Both the position numbers and the translations under genes were made by a program. The notes below the pieces were generated by a model. That model worked only from the letters and a program-made list of their open reading frames with translations. It did no database searches and was not told the origin of the DNA. Positions 1-10,519 of a stretch of DNA of 38,657 nt are shown here, one piece after another; position 1 is the stretch's first letter, and every line of letters starts with the position of its first letter. The stretch is from Rhizophagus sp. LPA8_4_AMF. Taxonomy: Eukaryota; Glomeromycota; Glomeromycetes; Glomerales; Glomeraceae. Location of the stretch: positions 1-38,657 of the forward strand of contig JADRCO010000299.1 in the NCBI GenBank assembly GCA_021464525.1, in the 5' to 3' direction.

Positions 1-1012
1 TGCATGTTTTTATATTATTACCAATTTATCCCAATGGTATGTATTTTTGTTTAACTCTTATTTTAAAGCTCACCTGTGTCCAAATTACCCTAGTTATTTA
101 CTTAAAATATAAATTTAATAATTATATTTTCCTTATTATTTTAAATTGAACAAAAAAAAATAGTGTTCAAATTGAATCAGTCCTTTTCTCTTTTATTTTT
201 ATTTTAATTTGTTTCTTATTCTTTCGGTTCTTTTTTTCAAACAAAAAACGAAAAAAAAAAAATTGTATTTTTTTTTATTTCAGTTTTTTTTGTTCAATAC
301 AAAACGGATATCGGATAAATTTGTGTTTTCAATCTGCGACGGATTATCTATAGCAATGTCGGACAACTTCCCGACAGGACATTTTTCCGACAGCCTAATC
401 CCGGCCGTTTGTTCACATGTTAGTGCATAACTCTGCATAACTCTGTCGGCCTGTTGGGAAATCATACGTTGGGAAATCGTGGTGTAACCATCTATAGATA
501 TCCGGATCGCATCTTTAACCGAAAATAATTTTTTTAATCATTTTTTTTTTCAGATCAAAAATATATTTTCAAACCCAAAAAAAAAAAAAATTTAGATTTT
601 TTTTTATTCTCAGGTTTTTTATTATCATTCACTTTTTGATTTTGTGATTTTTTTCTTATTGTTAAATAGATTTTTATAATTCTTTTATTAATTATTAATA
701 ATGATTAATGCCAATAAAAAAACTTTTTTTTGCTATTTTTTTTCTATTGTTCATTCTTTATTGTAAAAAGAGTTGTTTTAAAAATAAAAAGTGAGAAAAG
801 AAAAAAAAGATACAAATCTTGAGAAGTTTTACCTATTAACAAATATATTAAAAAAAATTAAAATCCTCCATTAAATAATCAGTCGAACGTACTAAACTGA
901 ACAAAAAAGAATAACCAAAATAAACTAAAAAAAAAAAAATTTCCATTAAAAATCCCTTTTTAGAATAACTAATTTTGGAATTGGTTATCATACAGAACCC
1001 ATGAACATGGGT

Positions 1013-1064
1013 GTTGAACAGCACTGGTACGGAAATTTTCTGTGGTTAATTATTTTAGCCATAC
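1013..1064 (+). repeat. Dispersed repeat, copy 1 of 3
   Basis: The stretch around GAAATTTTCTGTGGTTAATT, ending in a GCCATAC motif, recurs upstream of gene A (about 6323-6383) and upstream of gene B (about 16499-16557), in the same orientation. Copies 2 and 3 lie within the duplicated block, but this one lies outside it, so the sequence is a dispersed element in its own right. No open frame or terminal inverted repeat was identified. Confidence 0.6.
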
Positions 1065-2039
1065 CTTTCGTAGAACATCGTTATTTGTTACTTTTTCTTC
1101 CTTTCAAAACGTAACTGAGAAATTTTAGACTATGCACAACATACGTTCATTTCAGAAGTTGGAATCGGTTTAAAAAAAAAATAACATTGCTAATAAATAA
1201 ATATTTATATATTAAGTGTTTAGTTTATTTTATTAAAATTAGTGAAAAAAATGAGAATAAAATCAGACGCCTTATAAAAAACTGGATACGGTTTTGATAA
1301 TATTTTTATACGATTTTTCCTTAGAAATAACATATCATAAGAGTCCGTTGGAAGGATACGGAAATATGCAATTCCGTATCGCTAAAAATACAATTTGGAT
1401 ACAGAATTTGCATGGAACTCAATACGAAATTCACATGGTTTGGACACTTGAATTTATTATGAATTTTAAAGTTATTTGGAAATTACGGTTTAGTCTATAT
1501 AATTAAAAAAGTTTGTAACGTTTAGATTACCTGTATAAATAAATTCTAAAGTGTGTACCCTTACAGTACTTTCATTGGCCAGTTTATTACGTGATGTTAA
1601 ACAAAATTCAAAAAGACGAAACATTACAGCCAATCCTGGTGCGAAACAACAGGTTACAACTAGTTATATTATAAAATCAATTTTAAATAATAATATATAT
1701 TAAATAAATATAAAAATAAAATAAAATAAAATAGTATATTATGAAAAGTTCTTTCCTAACTAATATAAAAAAGAAACTTTGGATTTCATAATATTATCTC
1801 TATTAGGAAATTCAAAGTCTCCAGACGTAGACTCTAAGAAAAACCTGTTCCTTCAGAATAAACAAAAAAAAACGTTAGTAGTTTTCTCTGATGCTGAACC
1901 CACTTCTTCTATCTACCTATAAGTTATCTAACAACCTAAAAAACAAAAAAAAAAGGAAACATAAGAATATTTCTTTAACTCAATTAGAAGCCAAGCTTTA
2001 CCTGTAATCACCCAAGTCTCCAAGAGTTGGTGTTTCTAT

Positions 2040-2420
2040 AAGGGAAAGAAGGTTGGAATTTTGTAAAAGAAAGACCTACAAAAAAAAATAATCCAAAGCA
2101 TTCTACAAAAAGAAAAAGGTATCGAATAAAGGAGGGATCAGGGATGGGGAATAAAATTAGAAAAATAACAAAAATTTTTTTTTTAAAAAAAAGAACAGCG
2201 AGTGGGGAATGAAAAAATAAAATCAAAAAAATTTTTTAAAGGGAAGAAAAATAAAAGGAAAAAATAAACTTTAAAAAAGAAAGGAGTAGTGGGTATGAAT
2301 AAAAAGTAGGGTGAGACGAATAAAGAAAAAAAGTTTTTAAAAAGAGAGCGACAAAACAAGAAAAAAGAAAGAAAATGAAGAAAAGAAAGGAAAATCAAAA
2401 GAAAAGTTTATCGGTATATA
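2040..2420. other. Polypurine tract (plus strand)
   Basis: For roughly 380 bases the plus strand is mostly A and G with few C, unlike its flanks. The Phe/Ser/Leu-rich frames on the minus strand are a by-product of this skew. It could be degraded simple repeat. No function is inferred. Confidence 0.5.
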
Positions 2421-3044
2421 TAACAAAACAAAAACAACACAAGAAACAATCACGTGATCGTGTTTTATGATACGGAATGGCGATAAATTTAACATGTATA
2501 TTAATTTTTTTTAAAACATTTTCGTATTAAGTATACGGATTGTTTTTGTAATGCGGAATCTATCAAACGTATACAAAACATATCACTTCCATATAACCAG
2601 TTTATCTTGGACCAATATCCGAATAGATTATAACTGGACAGTTAGCATAACTTCCTATGTTCGTCACCTTTAAAATCAGTAAAGTTCCTTTTACTGGGAA
2701 TTTGAATTATTATAAGGTTTAAATAATCAACCAATCAAAATATTAAATTAGAAGATATATTGAAAAATGTTTCGGAATAGAACAGTAGATGAGACTTCAT
2801 TAATTATGATAAAATGATTTAAAAATCTAATTCTTCATAATATGAAAGAATTTATTCATTAAACAACCTTGATTTTCTTATTAATATGCAGTAAACGTGT
2901 TTTATATTATGTATCAGAAAGATTCATTGCGAATTTTTTTTGCATTTTTCTGTATATTTTATACGTTTTCACTTTTTTTTCAAAAGAATAAGTGAAATTT
3001 AAATGCATGTTATAATTAAATACCTAAAAAACGATTTATTATTC

Positions 3045-3064
3045 ATATATATATATATATATAT
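3045..3064. repeat. (AT)n microsatellite
   Basis: A run of AT dinucleotides lies just 3' of gene A, followed by further AT-rich sequence. The corresponding place beside gene B has only scattered AT repeats. Confidence 0.9.
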
Positions 3065-3139
3065 GTATATACAGTATATATTAATATAAAAATAATATTA
3101 TTATACAAGTAATTTATATTTATATATACTATGATACAG

Positions 3140-5635
3140 CTACACTTTATTTAATATGTAGTTATCAATATCATTTCTAATATTGTGAATTTCATCAATA
3201 ATATCTATCTCTAAAGAGTTTATATTTGATTCATTTAGAAAGAATTTAACAATTACTTTTCTAATTTCGCTAAACTTATCGTTAAGTAATTTCTGATCTA
3301 TTTTATCCATATTTGAAAACTTTAATTTTCGTTCTTTTATATATATTCCTAGAATTTTTCGTTCATTAAACAGGTGGCTATTAATTACATGTTTAATTCT
3401 ATAAAATTCATCTACAAGCAACTTCTTATTACCATTGTCCATCTTAGTTGAAAAACTTGATGCTTGAACAGTTTCATTATATTTTTTGAATATTTCTTCA
3501 TCTTTTGGTATATCTAATAGGTGATTGAAAATCACATGGCTAATTTGTTGAAATACATCATTAAGCAAGTTCTTATCTGTTTCGTCCATATTTTCTGAAA
3601 AATTTTTATTTTGAGAATTGTATGCCTCGAATATTTTCTCAATATTTGGTTTACCTAACAAATGTTTGTCAATCAACTTTCTAATTTTGCGAAATTCATC
3701 TTTAAGCAATTTCTGATCTTCTTCATTTATTATATTCAATTCTTTATCTTCGTTGTTCGTATTATTTGAAAATTTTAATTCTCGATCATATTTATATTCA
3801 GCAAATTTTTTCGGATCTTTTGATTTATCAAATAAGTATATATCACTAACATGTCTGATTTTGTTAAATTCGTTGTTAAGCAATCTCTCATCTTCTTCAT
3901 TTATACTTGAAAATTTATAGTATTCTCTATCTTTTTTATATGCATTAAATATTTTCTCAGAATATTTTGCATCCAATAGCCAGTAATAAATCTTGATATA
4001 TAAAATTTTAACCTTATTTTCAAGCCTATTTATAAGCCATCTCTGATCTTTGCTCATTTCGTCAATATTACTTTGATTTAATAGGTAGTAATAAATCGAA
4101 CATCTAATATTTCTAAATTCATTTACAAGTAATGCCTTATCTTCGTCGTTGATTTTTGAAAATTTTAATTCAGATTTCGGATAAAATCTACTACGTTCAA
4201 AAAATTCCTTTGAATTTTGTACGATATTAAAAAAATTATGTGCAATGCCCCGTGGATTTAAACGGAAATCACCAAAAAAGAATACTATAACACCCGCCAA
4301 TAGTACCTAATGATTATTTTTAAAAGAAAATCATTAATAATATGATTTATAGTTTCAAATGATCAAGTTATTAAAGCTACTAACCAAAAGCGCCACCGGC
4401 TGCTGCAATCGCACTAAGAACAGTATTCGATCTTTATAGGGTTTTTAAATTAGATGTTAATGTAGTATTCGTAATTATCATAACTGAAAATATTAACAAT
4501 TAATTTACCGTTCTTCGCTTGTCTGTTCTTGAATAAAGCTTCCAGCAGCTACAGAAAAATAACCAGTTGTTCCTACTGGTATATCATACGGATTATTATT
4601 AAAAGGAAAATAGTTGATAAAACTTTCTATTTTAGATGTAACGTGGTAATTGGGTTCTAATCCAAAAATAGCACGATTATCCCCCGGAAGAATAGACCTA
4701 TAAGTACTCGTTTTAAACTTGACCTTGAAGATATATAGCAAAAAAATTAATAAATATGCATGAACTAAATAACTAAACATGTGAAATATCTTACCACTGC
4801 AGCATATTTGGCCATCCCAGCAATAAAGTTTAGTTGAAGTCTTATCTCTGACAAAGTAGCTTTGTCCATTTGGCTAATAGCCTTGTTTGGATTTGTCACT
4901 GGATTGAAATCTATTTAAAGAAAAAAAAAATAGTTTGGATTAGCAAAAGATAAAATCAACATAATTTCCCTCTATAAAAAATTTTAAGAAAAATGATCAC
5001 GTGTCTGAGTTTTTTCGGAATAAAAACTAGAAATATGATCATTTATCGGAGTTTTTCAGAATTTTTTTTATAGGACTGTGCGATTTTTACTTACCAGAAG
5101 GAATTATTAGTATGGTAAGTGATGCTATGCCAATAGTGTCTGCCTCTGCAACAGTTGTATTATCATAGAAACTGAAACCAATCTCGTCGTAACCATCTAT
5201 GCCACTGTTTGGATTGGTAAATTTGATGATTTTATTAGTTTTGAAGGTGAGGCAATGATTTCTAAAGACCTCATAATCGGTTACACTAGGAAGTATATAG
5301 TCGTTACAGCCATCAATTTTTTCTTTAATGACATTATGTGTTTTAAGGTCACAGCGTAAAATATTCAAATCTCGGGTTCCACATATTGCTATATCTATTT
5401 TAAATAAAGACATCTGCTTAGCGTAACCGTTCAATAGTTTAATATATTAATTTGCTAAAAGTAAAATCTTACCAGGGATGTCAATTTCATTCAAGAAGAT
5501 TTGATCAACTTTTAAGTTTGGCTTATCTTTTGAGATGTTATATATTAAATAACATAAGTAGAGAAGATATGCGATAATAATTAACAGATATAAAATGTAA
5601 CGGAATAAATGAAATTTGGGTGACTCGCCACTCAT
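3140..5635 (-). pseudogene. Gene A: two-TM repeat-tail protein, 1-nt frameshift
   Basis: The role is unknown; it is a membrane protein family I know only from its style in Glomeromycotina. Exons by alignment with genes B and C are 5473-5635, 5095-5394, 4795-4910, 4509-4723, 4385-4431 and 3140-4306 (163, 300, 116, 215, 47 and 1167 nt), all with GT..AG borders. The product starts MSGESPK and has a TM helix at about residues 14-36. A presumed lumenal domain follows, with conserved Cys (ICG, RCD, DGC, NHC) and an NTT glycosylation site. A Gly/Ala-rich second TM then leads into a tail of about 350 residues made of roughly eight degenerate repeats around 'LLxxEFxxIRxxIxxxLL'. Relative to gene B there is one extra base at the start of the last exon (CCAATAGTA against CCAAAGTG, near 4301), which puts the 386-codon last-exon frame out of phase. 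The sum of exons is 2008 nt, one over a multiple of three. Downstream the frame is fully open, so the lesion is recent, a sequencing error, or bypassed by unusual splicing. Confidence 0.75.
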
Positions 5636-6111
5636 AATTAATATAAGTTTTAATAAACAACAAGAATCTGTTAATTTTTTGAAAAGAATTTTCAGACTCT
5701 TTTATTAATAATTGCGTAGTACACTTGTTTACAAGAAAAAGTGATTGTATAAAATTAAATTATATTTCATTATAGAATTTCTTTTTTTGTTGATATTACG
5801 CATATCAGCAGATTAAAATGATTGTAAATTTCCAATAACGAATAAAGAATACATACATGCATCTGGACTGCGAAATTATCATCATTACATATATCTTGCA
5901 GATTAAGTTCGTTCTTTCGACTATAATAAGAAAACTGATAATATGTGATTTTTGTCTTTAACAGGAATGTTTCAAAAGGGTTTTCTGATAATTCTGGTCT
6001 CCCAAATTCAGATTATTGCATTTAAATCGGGTGCAACTAGATACTCAAACAGCAATTGACCTGTTACCATGTTAGAAGAATTTGATATTAAAAAATTTGT
6101 TCAAGAAATAA

Positions 6112-6136
6112 AATAATAATAATAATAATAATAATA
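6112..6136. repeat. (AAT)n microsatellite
   Basis: About eight AAT units lie upstream of gene A. They explain the tyrosine run in the minus-strand reading frame there, which is not a gene. Confidence 0.9.
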
Positions 6137-6980
6137 AAAGACAAGACAAAATTCGTTAAATTTAAAGGATGATACAATTTTTATGAATTTTTCCATATTT
6201 ATACACATTAAAAAATTAATGTTCTTCAACTGACTACCATTAAATAATTCGGTCAAAATGTTCTTTATAGTTTTTTTCAGCCATACCCGATCGATACACA
6301 AACTGGGATATGGTTATTATATTTGAACAGTACCAGAAAATTTCTGGGATTAATTAATTATTGTTCCCGGATCAGCTATACAATTTATGATGTTTATAGA
6401 ATATTGTACTAAAATAAAAACCTTCAATCAATTAAAAGTCAAAAATTGGCAAACTAATCGGTTATTAATAAAACCGAAAAATTTTTTTTTGATCTGATGA
6501 TCGACAAGGTGCGGTATTTGCAAATTCTATTAATGTTAAACAATAAGAACGGATTTTGTATTTTCATATCAAACAAATATGTATGCACTTATCCAAATAA
6601 ATCAAAACAAATAATTGCTTTGTATGATAAAAACAAATAAACAAATGAACATCTAATAATGATAAAATTTTTTTATTAAATTAATACGGACGTTATTGTA
6701 TCAAAATTCGTTTGAAATCTCCTAATTTAATTTTATTCAAAAAAAAAAAAAAAAAAAATTTATTTAAATTTTTTTTAAAATTAGTAAAAAAAAAAAAAAA
6801 AAAAAAATTTAATTGAATTCCATTGAAAAGTAGCACAAAAAAAAAATTGTTATTGTCATTGTTATTTAAAGAAAACAAAAAAATTGCCAATATATATGTG
6901 TTGGCACATGACATCATATGACAAACATTCATTTGTCATTTGGCAACGCTTATGACTTATGACTTTGTCATAAGATTCTT

Positions 6981-7080
6981 AATTCTGGCCGACATTATAA
7001 ATTTGGCCAGAATTATAATTATTATAAGATGGGATAAATTTAAAAATGGACTTTATTATTTATAAATACCGGCCAGAATT
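6981..7080. repeat. GGCCAGAATTATAA dispersed repeat units
   Basis: The segment 6981-7020 is an imperfect palindrome built from TTCTGGCC, GACATTATAA and GGCCAGAATTATAA, and a further CCGGCCAGAATTATAA lies at about 7069-7084. The same vocabulary recurs at 8241-8275, 17595-17670, 18451-18490 and 27148-27204. This suggests a family of small mobile or foldback elements. Confidence 0.6.
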
Positions 7081-7198
7081 ATAAAAGTCACGTGCTTTTG
7101 ATATGACTAAATGACAAAATGACTTATATGTCATATAGTCATATAACAAAGATCATATTTTGAGGCCAATTAGTATTGTAACTTTGTTCGCCTCGAGA

Positions 7199-7223
7199 TA
7201 TAAAAATAAAAATAAAAATAAAA
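7199..7223. repeat. (AAAAT)n short tandem repeat
   Basis: Four to five AAAAT units lie beside two nearby occurrences of the phrase ATCATATTTTGAGGCCA (near 7152 and 7224). This suggests a local duplication around the repeat. Confidence 0.7.
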
Positions 7224-7432
7224 TCATATTTTGAGGCCATATGACCTTGTACTGCATCAGGTGACAACTGAAAATGCACAGATGCAGATTGCTAATGCTC
7301 AGATCAAAGGATGAACAGAATATGAAAGTAGTTAATAGTTTAGAGATATATAATTCTTATATAAAAGTGTTTGATAACTACAATTTAGATATTGTATAAA
7401 TACATAAATTTCCTTTAAATTATTATTTATAC

Positions 7433-7464
7433 TAATTTTGCAAAATTCATTGTTAAGCAAGTTG
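7433..7464 (-). pseudogene. Scrap of the repeat-tail coding sequence
   Basis: The string GCAAAATTCATTGTTAAGCA, read on the minus strand, encodes a 'LLNNEFCK'-like core of the tail repeat of genes A and B. The matching position upstream of gene B (about 17545-17572) has a diverged copy. It is too short to be functional and suggests that the ancestral block already carried debris of another family member upstream. Confidence 0.45.
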
Positions 7465-8587
7465 TCTAGCATGTTAGTTATTCCGATCCTTCCATGTTTC
7501 ATTTTTATCATTTATTTTGGGAATAGAATTTTTTTCATGTACCATTTCACTGTATGACACACCGTGGGCATAGAAAGCAAAGCCTGATTACCAATGTTTA
7601 AGTTTAATCACGTTAGTTTATATTGCACAAAATATTTTATATATAACAAATATATAATAAAATAATGTGAATTATTTTAATATTGAATTATAATAGACAA
7701 ATGCTTGTGACATATTATTTAAGCTTATCCGTAAATAGTTTACGTTTGTTATTTTGTACCGTACTTGGTTTAATTTTTGCGAGATTCTTGTAATATGCTT
7801 TATGCATAGATTCATATGCTGCTACAGTCAGGAAAAGGAACTTTAGCTTACATAATATAATCATTCATAAAAATTTTTTTCTCTTAGTTGCTGATTTTAA
7901 AAAAATAGACAATACAATAGTAATACAATGGATAAACTATTGTTATATGAAAATACAATATATACTAAATTAGTAGCCTGAGTCTTAATTTTGACTTTGG
8001 ATGTTTCTCATTTTTTTTTACTTTAAATATAAATTTAATAATAATTTTTTCTGGCCCATTATTTTTAAATTAAATAGTGATAAATAAATCTAATTTTCAA
8101 AATTGAATCAGTTTCATGTTGCAGATAATTTGGTAATTATTCATTCAAACATAGATTAAAAGATTTGTATTCACCAAAGCCAATCAATGACAAACGACAA
8201 ATGACAAATGAACAAATGAACCTGAGTCATTAAAGGCTAATGTTAGCCAGCACTATAATACTGGCCTACACTATACTTTATGTTTTTGATTAAAATCACT
8301 GATAAGTCGTCCACCAATCAAAATCAAATGACTGAAACGAAATGAATAATGAAAAATGACTAGGCATATCCTTTAAATAGTCAAATGACCAGGTCAGTAA
8401 CCTTTTGCGTAATTGCATATTTCATATTCATTTACTCTTCACTCATAAAAATTTATTTAAAGAAATTCCAATTTCAACAGCCTTACAGCCTTTGTGATGA
8501 ATGAAAAGTTTACACCTAAATTGTACCTTCATTAAAAGAAGCAACTGACTTAAATAAATCAGGTATATAATAACATGTCCAATTTTT

Positions 8588-8752
8588 TTTTAAATTCATC
8601 GTTAAGCAATCTCTCATCTTCATTTATACTTAAAAATTAATAGTATTCTCTATCTTTTTCATATGCACGAAATAATTTTTTAATATATTCTGCATTCAAT
8701 AGCCAGTGATAAAACTTGATAAATAAATTTTTAAGCTTACTTTCAACTTTAA
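8588..8752 (-). pseudogene. Fragment of a third gene-A-like tail
   Basis: Read on the minus strand this matches gene A at about 3860-4010: a 'KLKNLFIKFYHWLLNAEY' segment, then 'FRAYEKDREYY', a stop where gene A has Lys, then a 'NEDERLLNDEF' core. It covers about one and a half tail repeats and nothing else of the gene. It is a decayed piece of a further family member. Confidence 0.75.
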
Positions 8753-8945
8753 ACCATGTTGAAGGATTATAACCATCAAGAGGTAAATCCACCTCGGCTT
8801 CCTTTTAATAATAATGAAAATTTATACGATAAATATAATTCTCTTAAGTGAGCAAATTTATTATTATCTGCCTTTTTAAACCATCTTGAAATATCTGAAA
8901 CAATATTTAAATTAACAATTTTTGAATTAACATTCTCATAATTTT
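8753..8945 (-). pseudogene. Unidentified coding relic fused to the tail fragment
   Basis: Directly upstream on the minus strand, two adjacent frames read like protein: 'ISRWFKKADNNKFAHLREL' followed by 'YLSYKF', then after a frame change 'KEAEVDLPLDGYNPSTWFK', which runs into the tail fragment. I do not recognise the source, and nothing like it occurs in genes A, B or C. It may be an exon of another gene joined by rearrangement. Confidence 0.35.
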
Positions 8946-9349
8946 TAACAGTTTTTTAAGAAGTAAAATGTATCAAGATGGTTTACTGTTAGGATTTAAA
9001 TGAGAATTTATAAATTTTCATAAAGTTGCGTTTTTAGTTTCCTATAAGGACGAACTTTTTGTAAGAATTCTTAGACAATAAACTAATCAAAGGTGAACAA
9101 TGTTGCAAAGTATTTTTCATAATAATTATGCATTAGATTATGATTAAATCATTAATATTGTCAAGGTTACCAGTTTTTTAGGAACAAACCGGACTGTTAT
9201 GCCTCCTAACTTACAGCAGGCGATCAAAAGTATATGGACACTTTTAAAATAAAATTTCATAATAAATAATATAATAAAAATAAAAATTATTAAGTAAATA
9301 TATTAATCTGATTGTCCTTTATTAATTAAATGTAAAATAAAATTATATA

Positions 9350-10405
9350 TTAATAATTAATATTATATCCATTTGCAGCAATAACTGCTTCAATTCTGTG
9401 TGGCATGCTGTCAATTAATTTTTTAAAATATTCTAGAGGAATATCGTCCCATGCATCTTTAACATACTTCTCAAGCATTTGGATATTAGATGGTGGTGGA
9501 TCACGATGACGCACCATTGCTTTCATTTCTGCCCACATATTTTTGATAGGGTTTAAGTCAGGACTTTGTGCTGGCCATTGAAGTATCACAATTTTTGCAT
9601 CTTCACAGGCGGCCATAGCGACTTTTGAATGAGCATTATCCTCTTGGAAAATTCCATTACCACGTGGAAAATGCTCATCCAAAGTAGGTATGACATAATC
9701 CTGAATAATTTTAGCATGGGTTTTACCTGTAACTGAACCTTTTAATGGAACAATTGGTCCAAGTCTACACCAGGAAAAACAACCCCAAAACATTCTGCTA
9801 GGGCTGTGTTTTACAGTAACTGCAATACAATCAGGATTCAATATTTCTCCTGGTTCACGCCAAACCTTTTCCTGATGACCTTGTTGAAACTGTGTAAAAG
9901 TGCTTTCATCGGAAAAAAGCACACTTCTCCATTTTCTTGTTATCCAATTTCTGTGAGCAAGAGCCCATTCAAGGTGAGCCTGATGATGTGTTTCTGTCAT
10001 TGCAGGTTTGCAACGGGAAATATAGGCACGAAGTCCAACCTTTCTAAGGTTACGGCATATGGTAATTGCAGAAACAGGTTGCTTTTTATGAGCTGTCCAA
10101 ACAGTTGCAATCTTTTTTGAACAGAGTCGACGATTTTCACCATTTTCTTGAACAAAAGCTTTGAGTTCTTGTCATGTTGGTGAGTTAAAGAGTGGCGGCC
10201 AACCTGATTTTTTTTTTGGTGTGAAAGAACCAGTTTCACGAAAACGTTTAAATACATCATAAATGGCAGTTTTACTACACCTCAATTTTTCTGCAATCAT
10301 ACGACCTGATTGATCACAATTATAACCATAAATAATCACATATCAGGTTTTTGGGGTGAGTGGCTTCATATTTGGTGAATGTTTACTAAAAAAACACTGT
10401 GGCAT
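9350..10405 (-). pseudogene. Tc1-family DDE transposase, two stops and a lost catalytic Glu
   Basis: It would cut and paste its own element at TA sites. Reading from the ATG at 10405, a single frame of about 350 codons runs to the stop at 9350 and is broken by two in-frame TGA codons, one at codon 21 and one before 'QELKAF'. A helix-turn-helix-like start (RMIAEKLRCSKTAIYDVF) precedes the DDE core: VLFSDEST (first Asp), QEDNAHS (second Asp) and SPDLNPIKNMW, where the third acidic residue of the usual NPIENLW is Lys. By my count 31 residues separate the second Asp from that Lys, against 34 in the usual DD34E family. Both stops are one transition from CGA. An overlapping open frame at 9997-10260 is in another phase and is not the protein. 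Confidence 0.88.
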
Positions 10406-10429
10406 TTTTCATTATGATATTAAGCGTTA

Positions 10430-10457
10430 AATGACGTATTGTTTATATTACGTCATT
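10430..10457. repeat. Subterminal palindrome of the Tc1 element
   Basis: AATGACGTA (10430-10438) and TACGTCATT (10449-10457) form a perfect 9-bp inverted repeat with a 10-nt loop, between the right terminal repeat and the transposase start. It could be a transposase or host-factor site (TGACGT is a bZIP-like core). That is speculative. Confidence 0.5.
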
Positions 10458-10519
10458 GTGTGATGACCATCATAATTTTGGCAAATCAAAATGTCCGTAT
10501 ACTTTTGATCGCCTGCTGT

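Larger units (their letters stand above)
1..2985. other. Gene-free AT-rich left flank
   Basis: I see no supportable gene. The stretch is A/T homopolymers with a slightly more GC-rich patch at about 305-510 that has no recognisable protein or clear terminal repeats. It also holds a copy of a dispersed repeat at 1013-1064 and a strongly purine-biased tract at about 2040-2420. The short open frames here are low-complexity translations of poly-T or poly-purine and look spurious. Confidence 0.6.
2990..8430. repeat. Segmental duplication, copy 1 (gene A block)
   Basis: Gene A and its upstream DNA match the gene B block at about 12930-18600 in order and orientation. Markers seen in both are AAATGCATGTTA downstream of the gene, the whole gene, TGATTGTAAATTTCCAATAA, the ATCGACAAGGTGCG motif, GATAACTACAATTTAGATAT, and the TTTGTATTCACCA motif near the distal end. 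Coding parts are well conserved and intergenic parts show many indels, so the duplication is not recent. Edges are approximate. Confidence 0.8.
5640..8580. other. Upstream region of gene A, no gene
   Basis: Non-coding as far as I can see. It contains an (AAT)n run at about 6112-6136, two long A-tracts at 6740-6805, GGCCAGAATTATAA-type repeat units at 6981-7080 and 8241-8275, ATGAC-rich short repeats at 6918-6975, 7098-7145 and 8188-8230, and a pentamer run at about 7199-7223. Most of it aligns patchily with the region upstream of gene B. Confidence 0.6.
9214..10518 (-). mobile_element. Tc1-like DNA transposon, inactive
   Basis: A 1305-bp element bounded by 27-bp inverted repeats (9214-9240 and 10492-10518, one mismatch, starting CAGCAGGCGATCAAAAG) and flanked by TA on each side (9212-9213 and 10519-10520), the classic Tc1/mariner target duplication. 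It carries one transposase reading frame on the minus strand, occupying most of the element. The near-perfect ends point to fairly recent insertion, although the transposase is dead. Confidence 0.93.

Noticed and set aside
2008..2398. Two Phe/Leu/Ser-rich minus-strand frames
   Set aside because: They are translations of a polypyrimidine strand with no motif and no splice or start context.
5395..5434. Apparent ATG start (MNGYAK) of the second open frame in gene A, and its twin in gene B at 15331
   Set aside because: Both lie in the first intron; the exon begins after TAG at 5394 (gene A) and 15291 (gene B).
9997..10260. 87-codon minus-strand open frame starting MMYLNVFVKLVL
   Set aside because: It is out of phase with the transposase. 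The true frame runs from 10405 through two stop codons, so this is a shadow of the pseudogene.
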